Source: CAZIOH01 sp964540815 | Lineage (GTDB): Bacteria; Myxococcota_A; Polyangia; Fen-1088 | Assembly (NCBI GenBank): GCA_964540815.1 | Contig: CAZIOH010000002.1 | Location: 1 to 64,000, forward strand | Reading direction: 5' to 3' | Length of the DNA stretch: 64,000 nucleotides | Shown here: piece after piece, positions 17,813 to 25,478 of the stretch | Layout: the number at the start of each line of letters is the position of its first letter | Position numbering within the stretch: position 1 is the first letter of the stretch | Notes under the pieces: model-generated | What the model saw: the letters and a program-made list of their open reading frames with translations, nothing else | What the model was told of the DNA's origin: nothing | Databases searched by the model: none | Translations under genes and position numbers: made by a program

Positions 17813-18570
17813 CCCTGCGCCTGGTCGCTGCTGGAGCCATCCACGGTCCCGGTCACCGGGGCGCCGCCAGCGCCGCCGGCGGCGTCAGGGTGCACCAGCG
17901 CGTCCGCCGGGGCGGCGGAACCGTCGCCACCGGCCCCGGCGGCGTCGCTGGCAGGACCCGGGCTTCCGCCGGCCTCGGCGTCGGTCGCCCCGCCGTCACG
18001 AGGCGCAGCCGCGTCGGTCACCGTCAAGGACTTGCGCGCACCGTTCAGGATCCACCGCTCCACGAGGCGGATGTCGGCCTCGGGGAGGGGCCGATCGGGC
18101 GGCATGCGCGGCGCCGATTGTGCGCGCAGCATGTTCACCACCCGCGACTGGGCGGGATCGAAGGGCGTCACCAGGGGCCGGTGTTGTCGCTGGCAGAAGA
18201 CCTTGCCGTCCATGGGCCGGCACCCTTCCGCCAGGGTTCCGTTCGGATCGACGATCCAGACCCAGAGCCCGGTCAGGCTGGTGTACCCGCGGTCGGGATC
18301 GGAGAAGTCGAGTCCGGCGACCGCGGCTGCCCGGCTGTGGCAGCTGCTGGTGGCACAGTTTGGCTCGAAGATCGCCGGAGAGATGTATTCCCAGGCGGCG
18401 GGCCGCGGATCGGTCAGGCCGCATCCCGCCGCGAGCCCGCCAACCAGCGCGGCGGTGGCCACGGCCAAGGCCCCTCCAGCGAACCCCAAGCGATCGCCCG
18501 GCCCGAGGGTGCGGGTCGGGATGGGCGTCGCCTGATGTAGGCTCGTTCGGGTCCTCATTGCGGGGCGCAT
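17809..18570 (-). CDS. Cytochrome-like lipoprotein with CX4CH motif
   Basis: 253 residues if begun at 18570; an in-frame ATG at 18558 is possible and neither has an ideal ribosome site. Lipobox GLAAGC (Cys50). The haem-like motif is CATSSCH (Cys72, Cys77, His78), four residues between the cysteines rather than two; a form frequent in myxobacterial and planctomycete surface proteins. A RMPPDRPLPEADIRLVERWI segment supplies the Met and the last helix of a cytochrome c fold. The C-terminus (about 180-253) is an Ala/Gly/Asp-rich tail. First gene of the four-gene operon; overlaps the barrel gene by 4 bp. Confidence 0.75.
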   Translation of the reverse strand: MRPAMRTRTSLHQATPIPTRTLGPGDRLGFAGGALAVATAALVGGLAAGCGLTDPRPAAWEYISPAIFEPNCATSSCHSRAAAVAGLDFSDPDRGYTSLTGLWVWIVDPNGTLAEGCRPMDGKVFCQRQHRPLVTPFDPAQSRVVNMLRAQSAPRMPPDRPLPEADIRLVERWILNGARKSLTVTDAAAPRDGGATDAEAGGSPGPASDAAGAGGDGSAAPADALVHPDAAGGAGGAPVTGTVDGSSSDQAQG

Positions 18571-18736
18571 TGATAGCGCCGTCCATCCTCCGGAAAATGT
18601 CGGGACGGCAAAGTCTCGGTCACCTTTCCGCAGCGATGGTTCACCACCGAAGGAGCCCGGGAGAACCAGGGAGAGTCACGGTCTCGGTCACGCAATTTGA
18701 CGTGCGCGGACGTGACCGGCGCACCAAGGAGAACCC
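18571..18736. promoter_or_regulatory. Divergent promoter region with 11-bp direct repeat
   Basis: Between the cytochrome operon (minus) and the SMP-30 lipoprotein (plus). GTCTCGGTCAC occurs at 18613-18623 and again at 18681-18691, 68 bp apart; a possible regulator site. An AAGGAG just before 18737 is the ribosome site of the plus-strand gene. Confidence 0.4.
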
Positions 18737-19960
18737 ATGTCAATCAGAGCTGCGAGCATCGAGGAGCGGAAGCGGCGAGTCGCGGCGGGCAGGATCGCGG
18801 TGTGGACTGTCGTCGGCGGGGCCTGGCTCGCGTCGTGCGGGACCGGTGGAGGGCCGGCCAGCCCCGATGGAGGCACCGCGGCGGTGTCCACCGGGGGAAA
18901 GGCCGCGGCAGGACCCGGGGCGCGCGGCGGCGACGGCAGTCCGACCACGGCCAGCGGGGGCCGCACCGCCGGCACCAACGGCGGACCGATGACCGGATCG
19001 GGCGGCGCGGCAGCGTCGCCGTCGCCGGCTTCGCCCGGGGGGAACGCCGGTTCGAACGCCGGGTCGGAGGGCGCGCCCCCGGTCGGCATGGGCCCGCCGA
19101 ATGTCGCGCCGGTCGGCCGCGGCGTCGGGGCGTCGGGCTGCCCAGCGGGTCCCTTCCCGGCGCCGATGATGCTGTCGTCGGCGAGCGTGTGCGCGGATTT
19201 CCCGTTCGCCTACGACTCGAACGAGGGCCCCACCTGGGTCGCCAGCCAGGGCGCGTTCTTCTTCTCGAACTACGCGATCCAGCAGGCCTCGGGCGGCGAC
19301 ATCATCAAGTACACGCCGGGTGGGGCCTGCGAGCTCTTCATCCAGGGCGTCGGATGCAACGGGCTCGCCGTGACCGCCGACGGGAACTTGCTCGCCGCCT
19401 GTCAGCAGTCGCGCTCGCTCGTGCTCTTCGACGTGAAGACCAGGCTCGGCACCACCGTGGTCGACAACTACCAGGGCATGGCCTTCGACAGCCCGAACGA
19501 TCTCGTGATCCACACCAACGGGACCATCTACTTCACGAACCCGCAGTTCGAGCTCGGGGGGCGGACACCGGGCGTGGGGCTCGCGACGTTCCGGATCGAT
19601 CCGACCGGAGCCATCTCGCTCATCGCGCCGGGGGCGTGCAACGGCATCGCGCTGTCGCCGGACCAGTCGAAGCTCTACGTGCTGACGTTCGGGCAAGCCG
19701 CGGTCTGGGATCTGGATCCCGCGGGTGCGCCCTCGAACCGTGGGAGCATGGGCTTCGGCGGGGACGGGATGGCGGTGGACTGCGCCGGCAACATCTACGT
19801 GTCCGGGGGCATCTTCACCGCCGCCGGCCAGCGGATCGGCGCCTATGTCCAGGGGGGGACCAACCTCGCGTTCGGCGGGGCGGATGGGACCACCCTGCTG
19901 GTTGTGGGCTTCGGTCAGCCGGTCCGCGAGCTGAAGATGAACGTGCCCGGCCTTCCCTGA
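18737..19960 (+). CDS. SMP-30/gluconolactonase-type beta-propeller lipoprotein
   Basis: 407 residues; ATG with AAGGAG ahead. Lipobox AWLASC (Cys34), then a Gly/Ala/Ser/Pro-rich linker to about residue 135. The remainder matches the SMP-30/gluconolactonase/LRE propeller: a NEGPTWVA segment (Glu is a metal ligand in the family), FFSNYA, GCNGLAVTADGNLL, a SPNDLVIHTNGTIYFTNP segment (Asn-Asp) and a late GDGMAVDCAGNIYV segment with the last metal Asp. Family members hydrolyse lactones or phosphotriesters; the substrate here is open, but sugar lactone hydrolysis would fit the other secreted carbohydrate enzymes. Confidence 0.82.
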   Translation: MSIRAASIEERKRRVAAGRIAVWTVVGGAWLASCGTGGGPASPDGGTAAVSTGGKAAAGPGARGGDGSPTTASGGRTAGTNGGPMTGSGGAAASPSPASPGGNAGSNAGSEGAPPVGMGPPNVAPVGRGVGASGCPAGPFPAPMMLSSASVCADFPFAYDSNEGPTWVASQGAFFFSNYAIQQASGGDIIKYTPGGACELFIQGVGCNGLAVTADGNLLAACQQSRSLVLFDVKTRLGTTVVDNYQGMAFDSPNDLVIHTNGTIYFTNPQFELGGRTPGVGLATFRIDPTGAISLIAPGACNGIALSPDQSKLYVLTFGQAAVWDLDPAGAPSNRGSMGFGGDGMAVDCAGNIYVSGGIFTAAGQRIGAYVQGGTNLAFGGADGTTLLVVGFGQPVRELKMNVPGLP

Positions 19961-20017
19961 CCCGCGGGGCCGGGAGCGGAGCGGGTGCGGCCTCGAGCCT
20001 GGGCGCGCGCGCTTCGA

Positions 20018-20863
20018 TCACGGGCGCGGCAGGAAGGACGCGAGCGCGGCCAGGACCGCGCGCGGGATCTCGTGGCCGCCGCCGAACGGAACCCAGGTGA
20101 CCGGGTGGCCGGCCGCCGCGACGCGCTCGCGCAGGGCCTCCGCCAGCCGGAACGGCAACACCGGATCGACGCGCCCGTGGCTCATGAACACCGGGATGGG
20201 GGGCCGGGCCGCGGCGAGCGCGGCCGTCCACTCCGCCTCCGCGACCAGGGTCCCCGAGAGCACCACCAGCGCCCCAGGATGCGGCTGCGACGCCAGGGCC
20301 GCGTCCACGGCCAGCATGGCACCCTGGGAGAAGCCACCGAGGATCACCGCCGACCGCGGCAGCCGCGTGCGCTGCTCGAGCTCGTCGAGCAAGGCGAGGA
20401 TCGAGGCGCGCGCGGCGGGCAGCCCTACCGGGACGGTCGCGCGCAGATCGCGATCCTGGCCGCTGGCCCGGGCGGCCTCGAGCGCCACCAGATCAAGATG
20501 CCACCACGCGCGCCCGCCCCAGGGCCCCGCGAGCGGCGCCTCGGGAAAGACCAGCAAGCGCCCGGGGGCCGCCAGGGCCTCGCCGAGGGGGACCAGATCC
20601 TCGCCGGAGGCGCCCCATCCATGCAGCAACACCACCACCTGGCGTGGCTGCGCACGTTCACCGGTCGTCCGCACGGTGAGGCCGCCCATCGGGCCGAGCG
20701 CCGGAATGGGCGCGTCGAGCGGGCCAGCCGCCAAGATCACCTCATGCTCCGCGTCCTGCTCCGCTACCCGCGCCGCCGCACGCGCGGCCCCGCCCCCCAG
20801 CGGCGCGGTCGGGCGACGGCACGCCGCGAGACCGGAGGCCAGGCTGGCCATCGCCACCATCAT
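20018..20863 (-). CDS. Phospholipase/carboxylesterase (alpha/beta-hydrolase) lipoprotein
   Basis: 281 residues if begun at the ATG at 20863, which gives a compact lipoprotein signal with lipobox GLAAC (Cys15); an ATG at 20986 would add 41 residues ahead of it. Abhydrolase_2 features: LLHGWGASGED oxyanion region, nucleophile in GGFSQG (Ser179 in this numbering), Asp in HGRVDPVLP (Asp233) and His in GGGHEIP (His264). Length and motifs match the YpfH/EstB group acting on short carboxyl esters. It is convergent with the SMP-30 gene, 57 bp away. Confidence 0.82.
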   Translation of the reverse strand: MMVAMASLASGLAACRRPTAPLGGGAARAAARVAEQDAEHEVILAAGPLDAPIPALGPMGGLTVRTTGERAQPRQVVVLLHGWGASGEDLVPLGEALAAPGRLLVFPEAPLAGPWGGRAWWHLDLVALEAARASGQDRDLRATVPVGLPAARASILALLDELEQRTRLPRSAVILGGFSQGAMLAVDAALASQPHPGALVVLSGTLVAEAEWTAALAAARPPIPVFMSHGRVDPVLPFRLAEALRERVAAAGHPVTWVPFGGGHEIPRAVLAALASFLPRP

Positions 20864-21028
20864 GCCGGCGCCCGCAGGAGCGTTCACCCGGGTCAGACCG
20901 GATCGCACCGCGCAGCTCGACCGGCTCCCGTCCGGCCACCGCGGGTGTGTCGGATCGTTCTGGTGCTCGAGGCTCGACGTCTCCATTCCCGCATCTTACT
21001 GGTCCTGCGCTCCAGGGTCGAGCTGGGC

Positions 21029-21057
21029 TTGACATGCAAATTGTATGCGCGCATGTT
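21029..21057 (+). promoter_or_regulatory. Candidate promoter of the toxin-antitoxin operon
   Basis: A perfect -35 TTGACA at 21029-21034, a 17-base spacer, and a poor -10 CATGTT at 21052-21057, all in a locally AT-richer patch. The start would fall at or just before the antitoxin ATG. Repeated ATGC/CATG words around it could be the autoregulatory operator. Confidence 0.4.
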
Positions 21058-21063
21058 CGGAGC

Positions 21064-21309
21064 ATGCCGAAGATGGTGCAGATCAGGTCCGTTCCAGACG
21101 GTGTGCATCGATCGCTGAAGATGCGGGCGCTGAAGGCCGGGATGAGCCTGTCGGACTTCTTGCTCACCGAGATCACCCAGGTCGCGAACCGGCCCTCGAT
21201 CGAGGAGGTCGTCGAACGGCTCCGCGCGCGCGCACCGGTATCGATCAGGCGAAGCTCGTCGATCGACTCGGCCCGGTTGGTGCGCGAGCTGCGCCAAGGC
21301 CGCAGCTGA
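21064..21309 (+). CDS. vapB: FitA/VapB-type antitoxin
   Basis: 81 residues from the ATG at 21064; an ATG at 21073 (MVQIRSVPD) is also possible and closer to the family norm. The N-terminal half is the FitA-like ribbon-helix-helix: V-Q-I-R-S-V-P-D-G-V-H-R-S-L-K, then K-A-G-M-S-L-S-D-F-L-L. The C-terminal part (residues about 45-81) is charged and would wrap the toxin. It binds its own promoter DNA and neutralises the VapC RNase. The stop codon overlaps the toxin start. Confidence 0.88.
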   Translation: MPKMVQIRSVPDGVHRSLKMRALKAGMSLSDFLLTEITQVANRPSIEEVVERLRARAPVSIRRSSSIDSARLVRELRQGRS

Positions 21310-21704
21310 TCGTCCTCGATGCTTCGGTCGTGGTCGACCTTCTGCTGGTGGTCGTGCCACAGGTCCGAGAGATCGAGCGGCTGGTCCTTCGCCACGCGCG
21401 GGCGCTGGCGGTTCCGCACCTGCTCGATGTCGAGGTCAGCCAGGTCCTGCGGCGGCTCGTGCGCCACCGAACCATCTCGACCGAGGCGGCGCTCGACGCG
21501 CTCGGCGGTCTCCGCGATCTGCCCTTGCAGCGCTATCCGCACCTCCCGCTCCTCGGGCGGGTCTTCGAGATGCGCGCCAGCATCACGGCCTATGATGGCG
21601 TCTATCTCGCGCTGGCGGAAGGGCTGGCGGCCGATCTGTACACCCGCGATCAACGTCTGGCGCGTGCTGCTGGGCCCCGGGCCAGGGTCCGTGTCATCCG
21701 GTAG
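21306..21704 (+). CDS. vapC: VapC-type PIN-domain toxin RNase
   Basis: 132 residues if translation starts at the CTG at 21306, the only sensible start: there is no in-frame ATG, GTG or TTG between the end of the antitoxin and the conserved IVLDAS segment. The CTG overlaps the antitoxin stop (CTGA), imitating the usual ATGA overlap. The PIN active-site acids are all present: Asp5 (VLDAS), Glu43 (DVEVSQ), Asp97 (AYDGVY) and Asp115 (TRDQRL). VapC toxins cut tRNA or rRNA when freed from the antitoxin. Confidence 0.85.
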   Translation: MIVLDASVVVDLLLVVVPQVREIERLVLRHARALAVPHLLDVEVSQVLRRLVRHRTISTEAALDALGGLRDLPLQRYPHLPLLGRVFEMRASITAYDGVYLALAEGLAADLYTRDQRLARAAGPRARVRVIR

Positions 21705-21713
21705 CATGTGGCC

Positions 21714-23201
21714 ATGAACCGACTGCAATCGATTGCCCACCAGCTGATGCGGGAGCGCGGCCTGCTCCCGGATTTCTCTCCCGAGGCGCTCCGCGAAGTC
21801 CAGGCCATCGCTGGCGCCCCGGCGGTCGATGACCAGGCGGCCCGCGCGGTCCTCGGTGCCCGTGACCTGCGCGACCGCTTGTGGGTCTCGATAGACAACG
21901 ACACCTCCCGCGACCTCGACCAGCTCTCGGTGGCCGAGCCCCTGCCCGGGGACGCGATCAAGGTGCTGGTCGCCATCGCGGACGTGCAGGCCACCGTCGC
22001 CCGAGGCTCGGCCATCGACGCGCACGCCGCCAACAACACCACCTCGGTCTACACCGCCGCGGCCATCTTCCCCATGCTGCCCGAGCGGCTGTCCACCGAC
22101 CTCACCTCGCTCGGGCCCGGGGAGGATCGCCTGGCGGTGGTGGTCGAGCTGTGGGTGGATCGCGACGGCGCCGTCACGCAATCGGAAGTGTACCGGGCCG
22201 CCGTGCGGAACCGCGCCAAGCTGGCCTACCCTTCGGTCGGGGCGTGGCTCGAGGGGAGCGCGCCCCCGCCCGCGCCCCTGGCCGAGGTGCCGGGGCTCGA
22301 CGCCCAGCTGCGTCTGCAGGATCGGGCGGCGGTGGCCATGCGTGAACGGCGCGACCAGAACGGGGCCCTCGATCTGCAGACGGCGCAGGCCGAGGCGGTC
22401 TTCGAAGGGGACGAGCTGCGCGATCTGCGCCCCGACCTTCCCAACCGGGCCAAGCAGCTCATCGAGGATCTGATGGTCGCCGCCAACGGCGCCACCGCCC
22501 GGTTTCTCGCCGGGCGTGGCTACCCGTCGCTCCGCCGGGTGCTGCGTTCACCCGAGCGCTGGGAACGCATCGTGGCCCTGGCGGCCGGCCTCGGCGAGAA
22601 GCTGCCCGCCATGCCCGATGGCAAGGCTCTCGGACGGGCGCTCTCGAAGTGGCGCCGCGCCGATCCCGGGCGGTTCCCGGAGCTCTCGCTGTCGGTGGTG
22701 AAGCTTCTCGGCCGCGGGGAGTACGTGCTCGAGCTTCCGGGGCAGGCGCCCGAGGGCCACTTCGGTCTGGCGGTCACGGACTACACCCACTCGACCGCCC
22801 CCAACCGACGCTTTCCCGATCTCGTGACCCAGCGCCTGCTCGTCTCGGCCATCGCGGGCGGGGCCGCGGGCGGCGCCCACCCGCCGTACACCGAGGACGA
22901 GCTCCGATCCCTGGCGGCGCACTGCACCGCCCAGGAGGTGAATGCCGCCAAGGTGGAGCGTCAGGTGAGCAAGGCGGCCGCCGCCCTGCTGCTCGCCCCT
23001 CGTATCGGACAACGCTTCGACGCGATCGTGACCGGAGCCTCGCAGAAGGGCACCTGGGTGCGCATCGAGCACCCGCTCACCGAGGGGAAGGTCGTGCGCG
23101 GGTTCGAGGGCCTCGACGTCGGCGATCGGATCCGGGTCGAGCTCGTCCACACCGACGTCGATCGCGGGTTCATCGATTTCGTGAGGGCCCCGGCGCGCTG
23201 A
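21714..23201 (+). CDS. RNB-domain 3'-5' exoribonuclease (RNase II/R family, short form)
   Basis: 495 residues from the ATG at 21714 (a GTG at 21708 is in frame). No N-terminal cold-shock domains. The RNB domain starts near residue 50: S-I-D-N-D-T-S-R-D-L-D-Q carries three of the four metal-binding Asp (Asp61, Asp67, Asp69); the fourth position is Gln70. As I recall, this Asp-Gln form is normal in a short subfamily and is not damage. A FPDLVTQRLL segment matches the second RNB signature. Residues about 430-495 are an OB/S1-like RNA-binding end. It starts 9 bp after vapC on the same strand but the two need not be related. Confidence 0.88.
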   Translation: MNRLQSIAHQLMRERGLLPDFSPEALREVQAIAGAPAVDDQAARAVLGARDLRDRLWVSIDNDTSRDLDQLSVAEPLPGDAIKVLVAIADVQATVARGSAIDAHAANNTTSVYTAAAIFPMLPERLSTDLTSLGPGEDRLAVVVELWVDRDGAVTQSEVYRAAVRNRAKLAYPSVGAWLEGSAPPPAPLAEVPGLDAQLRLQDRAAVAMRERRDQNGALDLQTAQAEAVFEGDELRDLRPDLPNRAKQLIEDLMVAANGATARFLAGRGYPSLRRVLRSPERWERIVALAAGLGEKLPAMPDGKALGRALSKWRRADPGRFPELSLSVVKLLGRGEYVLELPGQAPEGHFGLAVTDYTHSTAPNRRFPDLVTQRLLVSAIAGGAAGGAHPPYTEDELRSLAAHCTAQEVNAAKVERQVSKAAAALLLAPRIGQRFDAIVTGASQKGTWVRIEHPLTEGKVVRGFEGLDVGDRIRVELVHTDVDRGFIDFVRAPAR

Positions 23202-23256
23202 TCGCCGCGCTGACCCCACTCGCCGCGCCGCCGCGCCGACCCGACCATTCCGTTGG

Positions 23257-23661
23257 TCAAACGCGGCAGAGATCGGAACGGATGAGGAAGCGCACCCCTT
23301 CCGGGGCCTCGAGCGAGAAGCCGGCCCCGCGGCCCGGGACCACGTCGAGCGTGAGCCGGGTATGCTTCCAGAGCTCGTACTGCGCCCCGCCGATGTAGTA
23401 CGGACAGCCGCCGAGCTCGCCGAGCTTCACGTCGCGGACCCCGACCCGGAACTCCCCCGCCGGGTAACACATGGGCGAGCTGCCGTCGCAGCATCCGCCG
23501 GACTGGTGGAACATGAGCGGGCCATGCAAGCCCCGCAGCCGCGCGATCATCGCGAGGGCCGCGGGCGTGGCCTCGAGGGTGGAGTCCATGCCTGTCTCCG
23601 TGCCTGCCTGCAGATCGGGGACAGGCGCTTCCGGATCGGGGATCGGGGTGGAGGCAGGCAT
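23257..23661 (-). CDS. DUF779 family protein
   Basis: 134 residues from the ATG at 23661 with GGAG eight bases ahead. Matches DUF779 closely: H-Q-S-G-G-C-C-D-G-S-S-P-M-C-Y, a GGCPYYIGGAQYE segment and a DVVPGRGAGFSLE segment. DUF779 genes commonly sit next to aldehyde dehydrogenases, as here, 26 bp downstream of one on the same strand. The conserved Cys cluster suggests a metal or thiol-dependent accessory role; its biochemistry is unknown to me. Confidence 0.9.
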   Translation of the reverse strand: MPASTPIPDPEAPVPDLQAGTETGMDSTLEATPAALAMIARLRGLHGPLMFHQSGGCCDGSSPMCYPAGEFRVGVRDVKLGELGGCPYYIGGAQYELWKHTRLTLDVVPGRGAGFSLEAPEGVRFLIRSDLCRV

Positions 23662-23687
23662 GGCAGGATCTCCTCGTCTCGTCTCGT

Positions 23688-25208
23688 CTAGAAGAATCCC
23701 ATCGGCTTGGGATCGTAGCTGACGAGCAGGTTCTTCACCTGCTGGTAGTGGTCCAGCATCATGCGGTGGTTCTCGCGTCCGATCCCGGACTGCTTGTAGC
23801 CACCGAAGGCCGCGTGCGCGGGGTAGAGGTGATAGCAGTTGGTCCACACCCGCCCGGCCTGGATGGCACGTCCGGCCCGGAACGCCGTCTGCTGGTCGCG
23901 GGTCCACACCCCGGCGCCGAGCCCGTAGAGCGAGTCATTGGCGATCTCGATGGCCTGGTCGAAGCCGTCGAAGCTGGTCACCGAGACCACCGGCCCGAAG
24001 ATCTCCTCCTGGAAGATGCGCATGCTGTTCTTCCCCTCGAAGATGGTCGGCGCGACGTAGTACCCGCCCGCGAGGTCGCCGGCCAGCCGCACCCGCTCTC
24101 CGCCGAGCCGCAGCTTGGCGCCCTCCTTCTTGCCGAGGTCGATGTACGACAGGATCTTCTCCAGCTGATCGTTCGAGGCCTGCGCGCCGAGCTTGGTGTC
24201 GGTGTCCATCGGATCGCCCGGCGACACGCGCGCGGTGCGCTCGGTGGCGAGCTCCAGGAAGGCGCCATAGATCTTCTTGTCGATGAGCGCCCGCGACGGA
24301 CAGGTGCAGACCTCGCCCTGGTTGAGCAGGAACATCGCGAAGCCCTCGAGGGACTTCTGACGGAAGTCGTCGTCCTTGTCGAGCACGTCCGCGAAGAAGA
24401 TGTTGGGGGACTTGCCGCCGAGCTCGAGCGTGACCGGGATGATGTTCTCGGAGGCGTACTGCATGATCAGGCGGCCGGTGGTGGTCTCACCGGTGAACGC
24501 GACCTTGGCGATGCGCTTGCTTTGCGCGAGGGGCTTGCCGGCCTCCACCCCGAACCCGTTGACGATGTTGAGCACGCCCGGCGGCAGCAGGTGCCCGACC
24601 AGCTTGGCCCAGATCATGATGCTGGCCGGCGTCTGCTCGGCGGGCTTCAGCACCACGCAGTTCCCGGCCGCGAGCGCCGGGGCCAGCTTCCAGGTCGCCA
24701 TCAGGAGCGGGAAGTTCCAGGGGATGATCTGCCCCACCACGCCGAGCGGCTCCTTGATGTGGTAGGCCACGGTGTTCTCGTCGAGCTCGGCCAGGGAGCC
24801 CTCCTCGGCCCGCAGGCAACCCGCGAAGTACCGGAAGTGATCGATGGCGAGCGGCAGGTCGGCCGCCAGGGTCTCGCGCACCGGCTTGCCGTTGTCCCAG
24901 CTCTCGGCCACCGCCAGCAGCTCGAGGTTCTGCTCCATCACGTCGGCGATCTTGTTCAGGATCACGGCCCGCTCGGCGGCCGGCTTCTTGCCCCACCGCA
25001 CGCGCGCGCCGTGGGCCGCGTCGAGGGCCCGCTCCACGTCCTCGCTGGTGGAGCGCGCCACCTCGCAGAAGGGTTTGCCGGTGACCGGCGTGACGTTCTC
25101 GAAGTACTGGCCGCGGACCGGCCGCACCCACTCCCCCCCGATGAAGTTCTCGTAGCGCGACTCGAAGCTGACTTTCGATCCGGGCGTGTTGGGACGTGCG
25201 TAGCGCAT
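23688..25208 (-). CDS. NAD-dependent (acet)aldehyde dehydrogenase, ExaC/AcoD type
   Basis: 506 residues, the normal length. NAD-binding P-W-N-F-P segment, catalytic Cys301 in GEVCTCPS, general-base Glu in ELGGKSP, and the C-terminal SYDPKPMGFF that marks the acetaldehyde/chloroacetaldehyde dehydrogenases linked to ethanol and acetoin use. It oxidises aldehydes to acids in the cytoplasm. The sigma-54 promoter at 25309-25325 lies about 100 bp upstream and the AcoR-like activator is transcribed away from it, so expression is probably switched on by the inducing alcohol, acetoin or aldehyde. Confidence 0.95.
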   Translation of the reverse strand: MRYARPNTPGSKVSFESRYENFIGGEWVRPVRGQYFENVTPVTGKPFCEVARSTSEDVERALDAAHGARVRWGKKPAAERAVILNKIADVMEQNLELLAVAESWDNGKPVRETLAADLPLAIDHFRYFAGCLRAEEGSLAELDENTVAYHIKEPLGVVGQIIPWNFPLLMATWKLAPALAAGNCVVLKPAEQTPASIMIWAKLVGHLLPPGVLNIVNGFGVEAGKPLAQSKRIAKVAFTGETTTGRLIMQYASENIIPVTLELGGKSPNIFFADVLDKDDDFRQKSLEGFAMFLLNQGEVCTCPSRALIDKKIYGAFLELATERTARVSPGDPMDTDTKLGAQASNDQLEKILSYIDLGKKEGAKLRLGGERVRLAGDLAGGYYVAPTIFEGKNSMRIFQEEIFGPVVSVTSFDGFDQAIEIANDSLYGLGAGVWTRDQQTAFRAGRAIQAGRVWTNCYHLYPAHAAFGGYKQSGIGRENHRMMLDHYQQVKNLLVSYDPKPMGFF

Positions 25209-25308
25209 GGCCGTTCTCCTTCATTCGAGGGTTCAACCTGCGGGTGGGCCGTCCACGCCCGACCCTGGGCGGAAGACGACCTGCGACCTCACCCCAGACC
25301 TCGGAGGT

Positions 25309-25325
25309 AGCAGCAGGCGTGCCAG
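25309..25325 (-). promoter_or_regulatory. Sigma-54 (-24/-12) promoter of the aldehyde dehydrogenase
   Basis: Read on the minus strand: CTGGCACGCCTGCTGCT. The invariant GG and GC are 10 bases apart as required, and it differs from the consensus TGGCACG-N4-TTGCW only at the first T of TTGCW. Predicted transcription begins near 25298, leaving a leader of about 90 bases. Confidence 0.8.
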
Positions 25326-25402
25326 CTCTCGACCTCGCCCGCCGCGCGCGCTTCCGGCGCCTCGCGGGCTGGGCGCGGGTCAGCGGACCGCGCCCGGCTG
25401 CA

Positions 25403-25458
25403 GCGAAACGCGACAGGAGGTGCATCGTTGCGAAACGGCGCTGCACTTTCCGTTGCGG
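25403..25458. promoter_or_regulatory. Candidate activator (UAS) sites for the AcoR-like protein
   Basis: GCGAAACG occurs at 25403-25410 and 25430-25437, the second inside the near-palindrome CGTTGCGAAACG (25426-25437), and a CGTTGCGG follows at 25451-25458. These lie 80-130 bp upstream of the -24/-12 element, a typical enhancer distance. Confidence 0.4.
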
Positions 25459-25478
25459 TCCGCTCCACTCGGCGCAGA

